The position numbers and the translations under genes were made by a program. A stretch of 64,000 bases of DNA from Aureimonas pseudogalii (GTDB taxonomy: Bacteria; Pseudomonadota; Alphaproteobacteria; Rhizobiales; Rhizobiaceae), in the NCBI RefSeq assembly GCF_014196835.1, contig NZ_JACIEK010000001.1, positions 1 through 64,000 on the forward strand. Reading direction: 5' to 3'. The notes beneath the pieces were generated by a model, which saw nothing but the letters and a program-made list of their open reading frames with translations, did no database searches and had not been told where the DNA came from. Below, piece after piece: positions 15,194 to 23,766 of this stretch. Numbering within the stretch: the stretch's first letter is position 1; the number at the start of each line of letters is the position of its first letter.

Positions 15194-17011
15194 ATGGCTC
15201 CTCCTCCGCTTCTGCGCCTCGATGGCGTCCGCCTCACCTTCGGCGGCACGCCGCTCTTCACCGATGTCGAACTTGGCGTGCTGCCGGGCGATCGCATCGC
15301 GCTCGTCGGCCGCAACGGCTCCGGCAAGTCGACCCTCCTCAAGATCGCCGCCGGCCTCGTCGAGGCCGATGGCGGCGAGGTGTTCCGGCAGCCCGGCGCC
15401 ACCATCCGCTATCTCGCGCAGGAGCCCGACTTCGGTGATGCTTTGAGCGTCGAGAGCTATGTCGCCGCCGGCCTCGGCCCGGCCGACGATCCCTACCGCG
15501 TCACGCGCCTGATCGAGGGCCTCGGGCTTCGTGCCGACGCGCGGCCGAACGATCTCTCGGGCGGCGAAGCCCGTCGCGCGGCGCTGGCGCGCGTGCTGGC
15601 GCCCGAGCCCGACATCGTGCTGCTCGACGAGCCCACCAACCATCTCGACCTGCCGACGATCGAATGGCTGGAGGAGGAGATCCGCTCCATCCGCTCGGCC
15701 GTGGTGACGATCAGCCACGACCGACGCTTCCTCGAAAAGACGACGAGCGCCACCGTCTGGCTGGATCGCGGCACGGTGCGCCGGATCAACGAGGGCTTCG
15801 GCGCTTTCGAGGCGTGGCGCGACAAGACGCTGGAGGAGGAGGAGCGCGACCTCCAGAAGCTCGACCGCAAGATCGTGCGCGAGGAGCACTGGCTGCGCTA
15901 CGGCGTCACCGCGCGGCGCACGCGCAACGAGCGCCGTCTCGCCGCGCTCCACACGATGCGCGCCGACCGTCGCAACACGCGGCGGGCCATGGGCACGGTG
16001 GAGATGGCCGCCGGAGAGACGCGCGAGAGCGGCAAACTGGTGATCGAGGCGAAGTCGATCTCGAAGGCCTATGACGAGCGTATTCTCGTCAAGGACTTCT
16101 CCACCCGCATCCAGCGCGGCGACCGCGTCGGCTTCGTCGGGCCGAACGGCGCCGGCAAGACGACGCTTCTCAAGATGCTAATCGGCGAGGCGCAGCCCGA
16201 CAGCGGAAACGTGCGTCTCGGCACCAATCTCGACCTCGCCTTCCTCGACCAGAAGCGCGCTTCGCTCGACGACACGCTGTCGGTGTCAGAGGCGCTGACG
16301 GACGGGCGCGGCGATCAGGTGATGGTCAATGGCGAGCCGCGCCACGTCGCGGGCTACCTGAAGGACTTCCTGTTCCAGCCCGAGCAGATCCGCACGCCAG
16401 TCGGGAATCTCTCGGGCGGCGAGCGCGCGCGCCTGCTTCTCGCCAAGACGCTGGCGACGCCCGCCAACTTTCTGGTTCTGGACGAGCCGACCAACGATCT
16501 CGACATGGAGACGCTGGACCTCCTGCAGGAACTGATCGCCAACTATCCCGGCACGGTGCTGCTCGTCAGCCACGACCGCGACTTTCTCGACCGCACGGTC
16601 ACCTCGGTGATCTCGCCCGACGTCGGCGGCAAATGGCTGGAATATGCCGGCGGCTATTCGGACATGGCCTCGCAGAAGCGGGGCGCGGAGAAGGAGGCGC
16701 GGAAGGCCGAGAAGCCGAAGACCTCCTCCTCCGCGTCCACCTCTTCAGCCAAGCTGGCAGCGGCAAACGGCAGCGCCAAGCTGTCGTTCAAACAGAAATT
16801 CGCGCTGGAGAATCTGCCGAAGGAGATCGCCAAGTTCGAGGCGGCGATCGCCAAGGCCGAGGCCGAGATGGCCGACCCCGCGTTGTTCGCCAAGAACCCC
16901 GATCGCTTCGCCAAGCTCGCGGCGGAAAGCGAGCGTCATCGTGCGGGGCTGGCGAAGGCCGAAGACGAGTGGCTGGAGCTCGAGATGCTGAAGGCCGAGA
17001 TGGAGAGCTGA
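15194..17011 (+). CDS. ABC-F family ATPase (Uup-like)
   Basis: A 605-residue protein with two ATP-binding cassettes and no membrane segments. Walker A motifs are GRNGSGKS (about 37-44) and GPNGAGKT (about 316-323). Signature motifs are LSGGEARRAALARVLA and LSGGERARLLLAKTLA, each followed by a Walker B with LDEPTNHLD or LDEPTNDLD. A C-terminal Lys/Glu/Ala-rich helical extension (about 500-605) is the kind of coiled-coil tail found in Uup. ABC-F proteins act on the ribosome or on DNA structures rather than in transport. ATG 15194 is 14 bases after the LysR stop. Confidence 0.95.
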   Translation: MAPPPLLRLDGVRLTFGGTPLFTDVELGVLPGDRIALVGRNGSGKSTLLKIAAGLVEADGGEVFRQPGATIRYLAQEPDFGDALSVESYVAAGLGPADDPYRVTRLIEGLGLRADARPNDLSGGEARRAALARVLAPEPDIVLLDEPTNHLDLPTIEWLEEEIRSIRSAVVTISHDRRFLEKTTSATVWLDRGTVRRINEGFGAFEAWRDKTLEEEERDLQKLDRKIVREEHWLRYGVTARRTRNERRLAALHTMRADRRNTRRAMGTVEMAAGETRESGKLVIEAKSISKAYDERILVKDFSTRIQRGDRVGFVGPNGAGKTTLLKMLIGEAQPDSGNVRLGTNLDLAFLDQKRASLDDTLSVSEALTDGRGDQVMVNGEPRHVAGYLKDFLFQPEQIRTPVGNLSGGERARLLLAKTLATPANFLVLDEPTNDLDMETLDLLQELIANYPGTVLLVSHDRDFLDRTVTSVISPDVGGKWLEYAGGYSDMASQKRGAEKEARKAEKPKTSSSASTSSAKLAAANGSAKLSFKQKFALENLPKEIAKFEAAIAKAEAEMADPALFAKNPDRFAKLAAESERHRAGLAKAEDEWLELEMLKAEMES

Positions 17012-17019
17012 CGGCCGGA

Positions 17020-17048
17020 GCGGTCGCCGGCGCAAGACCGGCGACCGC
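17020..17048. terminator. hairpin between convergent ABC-F and DUF3597 genes
   Basis: An 11-bp perfect stem GCGGTCGCCGG / CCGGCGACCGC with a 7-base loop lies in the 46-base gap between two convergent genes. There is no clear T-run, but the stem strength and position suggest a shared terminator. Confidence 0.6.
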
Positions 17049-17057
17049 CCATTCCGT

Positions 17058-17540
17058 TCAATCGAGCAGGTCCGCGGGAACCTTGCCGCCGTTCTCCGAC
17101 AGCTTCTTCAGCAGTGCCTTGTGCAGCCAGACGTTCATCGTGGCCGAATCCTCGGTGTCGCCGGTGTAGTGCAGTTCCTTTGCCAGCGCCTTGCGCTCCG
17201 TGAGACTGCTGTCGAGATCGAGCGCCTTCATCAGATCGACGATCGACTTGCGCCAGTCGAGCGGCTGCCCCTTGGCCTTCACGGCCTGATCGAGCATCGC
17301 GGCGACGTCGACCGGCTCGGCCACGGGGGTCGACGCCGGGGTGACGGTCGGCGTCGGAGCGGCCGGGGCGGTCGGCGAGGGTGAGGGTGCCGCCGGCGTC
17401 GCGACGGGGGTGGGCGTCGGCGCCGGGCTCGATGGGGACGGTGCCGTCGCGGTCGGCTGCGGCGCGGCGGGGCTCGGGGCCGGTGCCGCCGATGCGCGCG
17501 TTCCGAAGATCGCTCCCTTGATCTTGTCGAAGATGCTCAT
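17058..17540 (-). CDS. DUF3597 domain protein
   Basis: A 160-residue protein. The N-terminus MSIFDKIKGAIFG and the C-terminal domain (about 75-160, including VDVAAMLDQAVKAKGQPLDW then KSIVDLMKALDLDSSL) match the DUF3597 family seen in many proteobacteria. The middle (about 17-72) is an Ala/Pro/Thr-rich linker of variable length. The family is uncharacterised; structurally it resembles small helical peptidoglycan- or DNA-associated domains, but no function can be assigned. The start at ATG 17540 gives the family N-terminus. It is convergent with the ABC-F gene. Confidence 0.85.
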   Translation of the reverse strand: MSIFDKIKGAIFGTRASAAPAPSPAAPQPTATAPSPSSPAPTPTPVATPAAPSPSPTAPAAPTPTVTPASTPVAEPVDVAAMLDQAVKAKGQPLDWRKSIVDLMKALDLDSSLTERKALAKELHYTGDTEDSATMNVWLHKALLKKLSENGGKVPADLLD

Positions 17541-17739
17541 GGTGCTGTTTCCCGTTGTCGAGCCCGTCGAAAGCGACGGCATGGGACAAAGGGGCGCAGT
17601 CGCCAGTTCGTTCCCCACGCGGCTCCCCGTGTGGCGACAACCGATTTTCACCCCATTCTTACCATCTCGGCTGCAAGCTCCCCGCGCGGGCCGAACGGCG
17701 TTCGGATAGGATGGCGCGAACGCTTCTCGCGAGGATCAC

Positions 17740-18915
17740 ATGGGTCGGAACATGCAAGGGTCGCAGACACGAGGCCTGGGCGCTCGATCGGTGATGGCGT
17801 TGGCGGTCGCGTGGACGATGATCGGCGTGTCCACGATCCCGGCCGGGGCGGTGGAGACCACGGCCCGCAACGCGCTGCTTCTCGACTTCGAGACGAACAC
17901 GGTGCTCTTCGAGAAGAATGCCGATGTCGAGATCCCGCCGGCCAGCCTGTCGAAGCTGATGACGCTGGCCATCATCTTCGACGAATTGAAGCGAGGCTCG
18001 ATCCGGCGCGACGAGATGTTCCCGGTCTCGGAATACGCCTGGAAGACAGGCGGCGCGGCGTCGGGCGGCTCCACCATGTTCCTGCCGCTGAACTCGCAGG
18101 TGAGCGTCGCCGATCTCATCAAGGGCATCGCCATCCAGTCGGGCAACGACGCCACGATCGTCGCGGCCGAGGGCATCGCCGGCAGCGTGCCGGCCTTTGC
18201 CGAGCGGATGAACGCCAAGGCGCAAGAGCTCGGCCTCGCGCATTCCCATTTCGCCAACCCGCACGGGCTGCCCGATCCCGGCCAGCGCGTGTCGGTGCGC
18301 GACCTCGCGACACTCGCCGCCTACCTCATCCGCACCTACCCGGAAGAGTACCCGCTCTTCTCCGAAGAGGAATTCACCTTCAACGGCATCCGCCAGCAGT
18401 CGCGCAACCCGCTTCTGGCCTACGGCGCGGACGGGCTGAAGACCGGCCACACCGCCGAGGCCGGCTATGGTCTCGTCGCCTCCGCCAAGGACGAGAAGGG
18501 CCGGCGCATCATCTTCGCGATGACCGGCATGAAGAGCACGGCGGAGCGCGCCACCGAGGCCCGCGCCATGCTGACGCTCGGCCTCAAGGGGTTCGAGAAC
18601 GTCGTGGTGCTGGAAGGCGGCAAGACGGCCGGCGAGATCCCCGTGCAGGGCGGCGCCGAACCGAGCGTGCAGGTGAAGGCGGCGGGCGAGGTACGCTTCC
18701 TCGAACCGCGCGGCTCCGGCGCGCCCTATGTGAGCGAGGTGGTGGCGATCGGCCCGGTCGAGGCCCCGTTGCCCAAGGGCCGGCGCGTCGCGGTGCTGCG
18801 GGTCAGCCGCGACGGCAAGGTGGTGCGCGAGGAGCCGCTCTATGCCGCGAAGGCCGTGGAACGGGCGGGCATCCTGCAGCGGATCCAGGACACGGTGATG
18901 GGACACTTCCGCTAG
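17740..18915 (+). CDS. D-alanyl-D-alanine carboxypeptidase (PBP5/6-like)
   Basis: A 391-residue penicillin-binding protein of the S11 peptidase family. Residues about 14-37 form a signal peptide ending in AGA. The catalytic motifs are Ser69-Leu-Ser-Lys72 (SxxK), Ser134-Gly-Asn136 (SxN) and Lys234-Thr-Gly236 (KTG), in normal order and spacing. A PBP5-like beta-rich C-terminal domain (about 285-360) and an amphipathic C-terminal helix for membrane association follow. It trims the terminal D-Ala from peptidoglycan stem peptides in the periplasm. A second ATG five codons in (Met5) could be the start. Transcribed alone. Confidence 0.95.
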   Translation: MGRNMQGSQTRGLGARSVMALAVAWTMIGVSTIPAGAVETTARNALLLDFETNTVLFEKNADVEIPPASLSKLMTLAIIFDELKRGSIRRDEMFPVSEYAWKTGGAASGGSTMFLPLNSQVSVADLIKGIAIQSGNDATIVAAEGIAGSVPAFAERMNAKAQELGLAHSHFANPHGLPDPGQRVSVRDLATLAAYLIRTYPEEYPLFSEEEFTFNGIRQQSRNPLLAYGADGLKTGHTAEAGYGLVASAKDEKGRRIIFAMTGMKSTAERATEARAMLTLGLKGFENVVVLEGGKTAGEIPVQGGAEPSVQVKAAGEVRFLEPRGSGAPYVSEVVAIGPVEAPLPKGRRVAVLRVSRDGKVVREEPLYAAKAVERAGILQRIQDTVMGHFR

Positions 18916-19084
18916 GCAGCCGGCAGCGGGATCGCGGGGGCAGCCATGCGTCCAGCGCAGACTGCCTGAGCATTGCGTCCTTGACGCGCCGCACAAGAGC
19001 GTCGATATGGAGGGCGTGATGCCGCGTATGCGCTGCGCCCGCTTTTTGATCCGCTTCTCTCAGCTGGATATCTGACGAGCGCCC

Positions 19085-19140
19085 GCCGGACCCCCTTTCG
19101 TCCGGCCGCGGCCCGTGCCGTTCCGATCCTGCGCAGGATC
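19085..19140 (+). promoter_or_regulatory. structured leader ahead of the DEAD-box helicase gene
   Basis: Two inverted repeats lie 54-109 bases before the TTG start: a 7-bp stem GCCGGAC / GTCCGGC (19085-19106, 8-base loop) and the perfect 16-base palindrome GATCCTGCGCAGGATC (19125-19140). RhlE/CsdA-type helicase genes in other proteobacteria often have long structured, cold-responsive leaders. The rest of the 278-base gap 18916-19193 shows nothing I can name. Confidence 0.35.
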
Positions 19141-19193
19141 GTCCGGCCGCTTCGCGAACTCATCGGAGTTCGCACCCAAGTCAAAGGCTTTCC

Positions 19194-20603
19194 TTGACCC
19201 AGACCACATTCCAGGCGCTCGGCCTTGCCGACGTGCTTCTGTCCGCCCTCGGCCAGATGGACATCACCGTGCCGACGCCGATCCAGGCGCAGGCCATTCC
19301 CGCGGTCCTCAAGGGTCGCGACGTCCTCGGCATCGCGCAGACGGGCACCGGCAAGACCGCCGCCTTCTCGCTGCCGATCATCGACGCGCTCCTCAAGGCC
19401 GGCGGGCGTCCGAAGGCCAATTCCACCAAGGTCCTGATCCTCGCGCCGACGCGCGAACTCGCGGTGCAGATCGCCGAGAACGTCAAGGGCTTCACTGTGG
19501 GCACCCCGATCCGTCACATGACGGTGTTCGGCGGCGTCTCGATCCGCCCGCAGATGCAGTCGGCGCTGAAGGGCGTCGACATCGTCATCGCCACGCCCGG
19601 CCGCCTGCTCGACCTCATCGACCAGCGCGCGCTGACGCTCGCCGACGTGCAGCACCTTGTGCTGGACGAGGCCGACCGCATGCTCGACATGGGCTTCGTT
19701 CGCGACATCACCCGCATCGTGAAGATGCTGCCGGTGAAGCGCCAGTCGCTGCTGTTCTCGGCCACCATGCCGCAGAACATCGCCTCGCTCGCCGCCAAGA
19801 TCCTCAAGGATCCGATCCGCGTCGAGGTGACGCCGGAGATCGTCACCGTCGAGAAGATCGACCAGAGCGTCTACCTGGTGCCGCAGAAGGCCAAGAAGCA
19901 CTGGCTGATCAAGCACCTACCGACCTTCGAGAAGGCGGTGATATTTACCCGCACCAAGCATGGCGCCAACCGTCTGGCCGAGGATCTCGGCAAGGCCGGC
20001 ATCGGCGCGGCGGCGATCCACGGCAACAAGAGCCAGGGCGCCCGCCAGAAGGCGCTCGGCGAGTTCCAGACCGGCAAGATGAAGGTTCTCGTCGCCACCG
20101 ACATCGTGGCGCGCGGCATCCATGTCGACGACATCAGCCACGTCGTGAACTTCGACCTGCCGGAAGAGGCGGAGAGCTACGTCCACCGCATCGGCCGCAC
20201 GGCCCGCGCCGGCAAGTCCGGCATCGCGGTCACGCTGTGCGATCCCTCCGAGCGCGCCAAGCTGCGCCAGGTCGAGAAGCTCACGGGCCTGCGCTTCGAC
20301 GTGCAGACGTCGGAATTCTCCGACGCCTCGGCCTTCGCCGACGAGCCGCGCGAGTCGCGCGGTCCTCGCCAGCCCCGCGGTGGCTCCGGTCGTCCGGGAA
20401 GCGCGCGGCCGGAAGGCCAGCGTCAGGCTCCGCGCGGCGGCAAGCCGGGCGAGCGTCGCGGCAAGCCGCAGGGCGAGCGCTCCTTCGCGCCGCGCGGCGA
20501 GGGTCCACGCTCCGACGCGCCGCGCGGCGAAGACCGTGCGGCCCGCCCGAACGGCGGTCGCGGTCGTAGCCGCGGCGGCAACGGATCGCGCGCCGCCGGC
20601 TGA
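19194..20603 (+). CDS. DEAD-box ATP-dependent RNA helicase (RhlE-like)
   Basis: A 469-residue helicase starting at a TTG codon. The Q motif (PTPIQAQAIP), Walker A AQTGTGKT (48-55), PTRELA, TPGRLLD, DEAD (158-161), SATMP, and the C-terminal domain motifs ATDIVARGIHVDDI and HRIGRTARAGKSG are all present. A basic Arg/Gly-rich tail (from about 381) is typical of RhlE proteins and binds RNA. It unwinds RNA during ribosome assembly and mRNA decay. No ATG or GTG fits the family N-terminus (FQALGLADVLL), so the TTG with an upstream AAAGG is the likely start. A terminator follows at 20632. Confidence 0.93.
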   Translation: MTQTTFQALGLADVLLSALGQMDITVPTPIQAQAIPAVLKGRDVLGIAQTGTGKTAAFSLPIIDALLKAGGRPKANSTKVLILAPTRELAVQIAENVKGFTVGTPIRHMTVFGGVSIRPQMQSALKGVDIVIATPGRLLDLIDQRALTLADVQHLVLDEADRMLDMGFVRDITRIVKMLPVKRQSLLFSATMPQNIASLAAKILKDPIRVEVTPEIVTVEKIDQSVYLVPQKAKKHWLIKHLPTFEKAVIFTRTKHGANRLAEDLGKAGIGAAAIHGNKSQGARQKALGEFQTGKMKVLVATDIVARGIHVDDISHVVNFDLPEEAESYVHRIGRTARAGKSGIAVTLCDPSERAKLRQVEKLTGLRFDVQTSEFSDASAFADEPRESRGPRQPRGGSGRPGSARPEGQRQAPRGGKPGERRGKPQGERSFAPRGEGPRSDAPRGEDRAARPNGGRGRSRGGNGSRAAG

Positions 20604-20631
20604 TCGGCCGATATCGCGACGTCGAGACAGG

Positions 20632-20657
20632 GGGCGTCCTTCGCGGGGCGCCCTTTT
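20632..20657 (+). terminator. rho-independent terminator after the helicase gene
   Basis: An 8-bp stem GGGCGTCC / GGGCGCCC (one G-U pair) with loop TTCGCG, followed by TTTTCTT. It sits 28 bases after the helicase stop codon. Confidence 0.85.
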
Positions 20658-20766
20658 CTTATGATCGCGAGGGCCCGCGGGACGGGGAAGGGCGCTGGAC
20701 GGTTGCGGGCACCGCCCCGCCCCTCCATATGGCCGAAAAGCCTCTTTCGAGAATGGAGCACGTCGT

Positions 20767-21090
20767 ATGGCCGAGACCGTGAAGGTCGACATCCCGCACA
20801 AGCTGACGCGCGAGACCGCGAGGGCCCGGATCACCGAGGGCTTCGGGCGCATTCGCAGCGAAGCCACGGGCGGCATGCTCAAGTTCGAGGATCAATGGAC
20901 CGGCGACCATCTCGACTTCAAGGCGCGGATGATGGGCCAGTCGATCGTCGGCCGGCTCGACATCCTCGACGACCACGTTCATGTCGAGCTCGACCTGCCC
21001 GGCTTCCTCGCCTCGATCGCGAACAAGCTGACGGGCAAGATCCGGAAAGAAGGCCAGGTCCTGCTCGAAAACAAGACCACGGTCGCCTGA
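20767..21090 (+). CDS. polyhydroxyalkanoic acid system family protein
   Basis: A 107-residue protein whose whole length matches the PHA granule-associated/PHA-system small protein family (PF09650-like): VDIPHKLTRETARARI, then a beta-rich core with LDFKARMMGQSIVGRLDILD and VHVELDLPGFLASIANKLTG. Members sit near polyhydroxyalkanoate genes in some species but are widespread, and the precise role is unknown. No PHA synthase or depolymerase gene is nearby, so the functional label is by family only. It stands alone, with a terminator before it and the convergent 21099-21605 gene after it. Confidence 0.85.
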   Translation: MAETVKVDIPHKLTRETARARITEGFGRIRSEATGGMLKFEDQWTGDHLDFKARMMGQSIVGRLDILDDHVHVELDLPGFLASIANKLTGKIRKEGQVLLENKTTVA

Positions 21091-21098
21091 CGCCGGCG

Positions 21099-21605
21099 TC
21101 AGGGCCTGGACGGCGTGACGCCGCGCAACGTCGCGAGATCCGCGACGACGGTGCTGCCGGAGGCGGCGGCATCGATAGTGCGGATAACGCCGAGTCCGGG
21201 CACCAGCGATCCGACCTTCACGCGCACCAGTTCGTCGTGTGTCGCCAGCAGCGCCTCGTCTCGAAACACCATGACGATCTGATAGTCGCTCGGCTGCAAC
21301 GCGCGGCTGCGCACGATCTGCGGCGCGGGCATGGCGTTTCCGGTGTCGATCGACCCGGTCTGCAGCCGGTCGAGCTTGGGCGGAATGTTGGCGAGCGCCG
21401 CGTTCTGGAAGAAGTCGGGCGAGCTGACGGAGATCGCGTAGGACACGCCGAAGAAGCTCGCCGAGCCGAGGGCGAGCGTCACGGAGGCGAGGCCGATCAT
21501 CCAGTCGGCCACCGACCACTCGCTGTCGACGCGGTGGCCGAGCAGGCGTTTCAGCTGTGAAAAGCGCCGCGGCTCTGCGGCGGCCTCGAACGCGAGGTTG
21601 GTCAT
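21099..21605 (-). CDS. hypothetical single-pass membrane protein with outer domain
   Basis: A 168-residue protein with a cytoplasmic N-terminus (about 1-36), one transmembrane helix (about 40-64, IGLASVTLALGSASFFGVSY) and an extracytoplasmic domain (about 65-168) containing RSRALQPSDYQIVMVFRDEA and VKVGSLVPGLGVIRTI. ATG 21605 is preceded by AAGGAG, a strong site. I do not recognise a named family. The gene is convergent with the PHA-system gene (8-base gap) and divergent from the PilZ gene. Confidence 0.7.
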   Translation of the reverse strand: MTNLAFEAAAEPRRFSQLKRLLGHRVDSEWSVADWMIGLASVTLALGSASFFGVSYAISVSSPDFFQNAALANIPPKLDRLQTGSIDTGNAMPAPQIVRSRALQPSDYQIVMVFRDEALLATHDELVRVKVGSLVPGLGVIRTIDAAASGSTVVADLATLRGVTPSRP

Positions 21606-21770
21606 GGACGGAGGTCTCCTTGCCTGAAGCTGGAGCATGTCCGGTTTTCCGTTAACGAAGATCGACGATCGCGCGGCGCGCCGCGCCTGCCTCGGGTTAG
21701 GGTTGACGAACCGTGAATCGGGTCGCCCGAACGGCCGTCGGCAGGCTGCGCAAGGATGGAGGAAACGGGC

Positions 21771-22097
21771 ATGATCTTCGAGCGACGACGCGAAAACCGC
21801 AGCACGACGCGTCTTCGCCCCGGCAAGCTGATCACCGAGACCGGCCGCTTCCTGTGCGACTGCGCCGTCATCGAACGCTCGCCGACCGGCGCGCGGGTGC
21901 GAGCCTTCGCACCGGTGGACGACACGCTGCCGGAAGAGTTGTTTCTCTTCGACGAGGTGGAGGCCTTCAAGTGGCGCGCTCGCATCATCTGGGCGAAGGG
22001 CGCCGAACTCGGGCTCGAACTCGCTTCGTCCTCCCTGCCCGTCGACGACGCCGAGCGCCACCGGATCGCCGGCCGCTTCTACGCCGTCGGCAACTGA
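21771..22097 (+). CDS. PilZ domain protein
   Basis: A 108-residue stand-alone PilZ domain. The N-terminus has the Arg-rich RRxxR-type motif (FERRRENRSTTRLRPGK) and a degenerate D/NxSxxG element (IERSPTGARV), the residues that contact cyclic di-GMP in this family. The second motif begins with Glu/Arg rather than Asp-x-Ser, so ligand binding is uncertain. ATG 21771 has GGAGG 7 bases upstream, better than the in-frame ATG at 21756. It may control motility, adhesion or exopolysaccharide, but no such genes adjoin it. Confidence 0.85.
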   Translation: MIFERRRENRSTTRLRPGKLITETGRFLCDCAVIERSPTGARVRAFAPVDDTLPEELFLFDEVEAFKWRARIIWAKGAELGLELASSSLPVDDAERHRIAGRFYAVGN

Positions 22098-22127
22098 CGC
22101 CGCGGTCAACACCCCTCTTGAAACAGA

Positions 22128-22160
22128 AAAGGCTCGTCCGGGGGTACCGGACGGGCCTTT
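22128..22160. terminator. bidirectional terminator between PilZ gene and dctA
   Basis: A 14-bp stem with one G-U pair, AAAGGCTCGTCCGG / CCGGACGGGCCTTT, loop GGGTA. It has a U-tract on both strands (CCTTTCG forward; CTTTTCTG in reverse), and the flanking genes converge on it. Confidence 0.85.
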
Positions 22161-22187
22161 CGATGATTGCGGGTCTGTCGCCGTATG

Positions 22188-23537
22188 TTATTCGGCGGGA
22201 ACGACCCGGATGTCGCCGGTCTCGGCCGTCGCCGGTCCCACCGGCTCGATCCGGCCGCTCAGCGCAGCCTGCAGGCGGTCCGTATCCAGTTCGCCCTCCC
22301 AACGCGCGACCACCAGCGTCGCCACGGCATTACCGACGAGGTTGGTGAGCGCCCGGCATTCCGACATGAAGCGATCGACGCCGAGAATCAGCGCCATACC
22401 GGCCACCGGCACCGAGGGCACCACCGAGAGCGTGGCGGCCAGGGTGATGAAGCCGGCGCCGGTGATGCCGGCGGCGCCCTTCGAGGAGAGCATGGCGACG
22501 AGGAGCAGCAGCACCTGATCGGTCAGCGACAGGTCGATGTTGGTGGCCTGCGCGATGAAGAGCGCCGCCAGCGTCATGTAGATGTTGGTGCCGTCGAGGT
22601 TGAAGGAATAGCCCGTCGGCACGACCAAACCCACCACCGACTTCTTCGCGCCGGCCGCTTCCAGCTTCTCCATCAGGCTCGGCAGCGCCGCTTCCGACGA
22701 CGAGGTGCCGAGGACGAGGAGGAGTTCTTCCTTGATGTAGCGAACGAGCGCGAAGATCGAGAAGCCGTTGTAGCGGCAGACCGCACCCAGCACGACGATC
22801 ACGAAGAGCAGCGACGTCAGGTAGAACGTGCCGACCAGCATGGCGAGATTGGCGACCGAGCCGATGCCGTACTTGCCGATGGTGAAGGCCATGGCGCCGA
22901 AGGCGCCGATCGGGGCGGCCTTCATCAGGATGCCGACCAGCTTGAACATCGGCGTCGACAGCGCCTGGAGGAAGTTCAGCACCGGCGCCCCCTTCTCGCC
23001 GACCATGCCGAGCGCGATGCCGAACAGCACCGAGAAGAACAGGACCTGCAGGATGTCGCCGGAGGAGAACGCGCCGACGATCGTCGTCGGGATGATGTTC
23101 TGGAGGAAGCCGACCAGCGACTGCTCGTGCGCCTTCGTGGCGTAGTCGGCGACGGCGGCGCCGTCCAGCGTCGCGGGATCGATGTTGAGCCCGGCGCCCG
23201 GCTGGATCACGTTGCCGACGATGAGGCCGACGACCAGCGCCAGCGTCGAGAAGGTCAGGAAGTAGAGCATCGCCTTGCCGGCGACCCGGCCGACCTTCTT
23301 CAGGTCGGCCATGCCGGCGATGCCCGTGACGATGGTCAGGAAGATCACCGGCGCGATGATCATCTTCACCAGCTTGATGAAGGCGTCGCCGAGCGGCTTC
23401 ATGTTGGCGCCGAGCTGCGGATAGAAATGCCCGAGCGTAATGCCGAGGGCGATCGCCACCAGCACCTGAACGTAGAGCTGCGCGTAGATCGGCTTCTTCC
23501 GCGCGGGTTCGCTGCGGACCGTGGGTATGGTTGCCAT
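22188..23537 (-). CDS. dctA: C4-dicarboxylate:cation symporter DctA
   Basis: A 449-residue inner-membrane transporter of the DAACS family with about 8 transmembrane helices and two re-entrant hairpins. Motifs seen are [19 protein letters not shown] (serine-rich hairpin 1), the helix-7 NMDGT-like [20 protein letters not shown] and [19 protein letters not shown] (hairpin 2). It takes up succinate, fumarate and malate with protons or sodium. ATG 23537 has GGGAGG upstream. It is divergent from dctB-dctD, and an exact sigma-54 promoter motif lies about 90 bases upstream, matching the DctB/DctD-controlled arrangement known from rhizobia. Confidence 0.97.
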   Translation of the reverse strand: MATIPTVRSEPARKKPIYAQLYVQVLVAIALGITLGHFYPQLGANMKPLGDAFIKLVKMIIAPVIFLTIVTGIAGMADLKKVGRVAGKAMLYFLTFSTLALVVGLIVGNVIQPGAGLNIDPATLDGAAVADYATKAHEQSLVGFLQNIIPTTIVGAFSSGDILQVLFFSVLFGIALGMVGEKGAPVLNFLQALSTPMFKLVGILMKAAPIGAFGAMAFTIGKYGIGSVANLAMLVGTFYLTSLLFVIVVLGAVCRYNGFSIFALVRYIKEELLLVLGTSSSEAALPSLMEKLEAAGAKKSVVGLVVPTGYSFNLDGTNIYMTLAALFIAQATNIDLSLTDQVLLLLVAMLSSKGAAGITGAGFITLAATLSVVPSVPVAGMALILGVDRFMSECRALTNLVGNAVATLVVARWEGELDTDRLQAALSGRIEPVGPATAETGDIRVVPAE

Positions 23538-23626
23538 GAGTGCCTCCCGGTTTCCAAGCGCACGGCTCTTGCGGCCGCACGGGTCGAGGCCGATCGTCGA
23601 TACGACACGGGCTCGTGGGAGCTATC

Positions 23627-23642
23627 AGCAAGGCCCGTGCCA
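23627..23642 (-). promoter_or_regulatory. sigma-54 (-24/-12) promoter of dctA
   Basis: On the minus strand the sequence TGGCACGGGCCTTGCT matches the sigma-54 consensus TGGCACG-N4-TTGCW exactly, with the GG and GC dinucleotides at the correct 10-base spacing. It faces dctA, which is the target expected for the NtrC-family activator DctD encoded divergently. Confidence 0.85.
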
Positions 23643-23748
23643 CCTTCTTGCACGGCTGGCATTCCCTGGGCGCACGGCTTGCCGCCGAGGTCATCGAGGC
23701 GATGACCAGCAATCGTTGAGCGCTTTTCCACTCGCGCGCCATGCGTTT

Positions 23749-23766
23749 TGTGCGATAATCCGCACA
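23749..23766. promoter_or_regulatory. putative DctD upstream activator site
   Basis: TGTGCGATAATCCGCACA is a dyad (TGTGCG / CGCACA around ATAATC). From memory it is very close to the DctD binding sites described upstream of rhizobial dctA. It lies about 107 bases upstream of the dctA -24 element and its last base is the first base of the dctB ATG, so a bound activator could also affect dctB expression. Confidence 0.6.

Noticed and set aside
22167-23705. 512-codon plus-strand open frame opposite dctA
   Set aside because: Antisense to a clear transporter gene; low-complexity Arg/Asp/Glu/His sequence without a domain.
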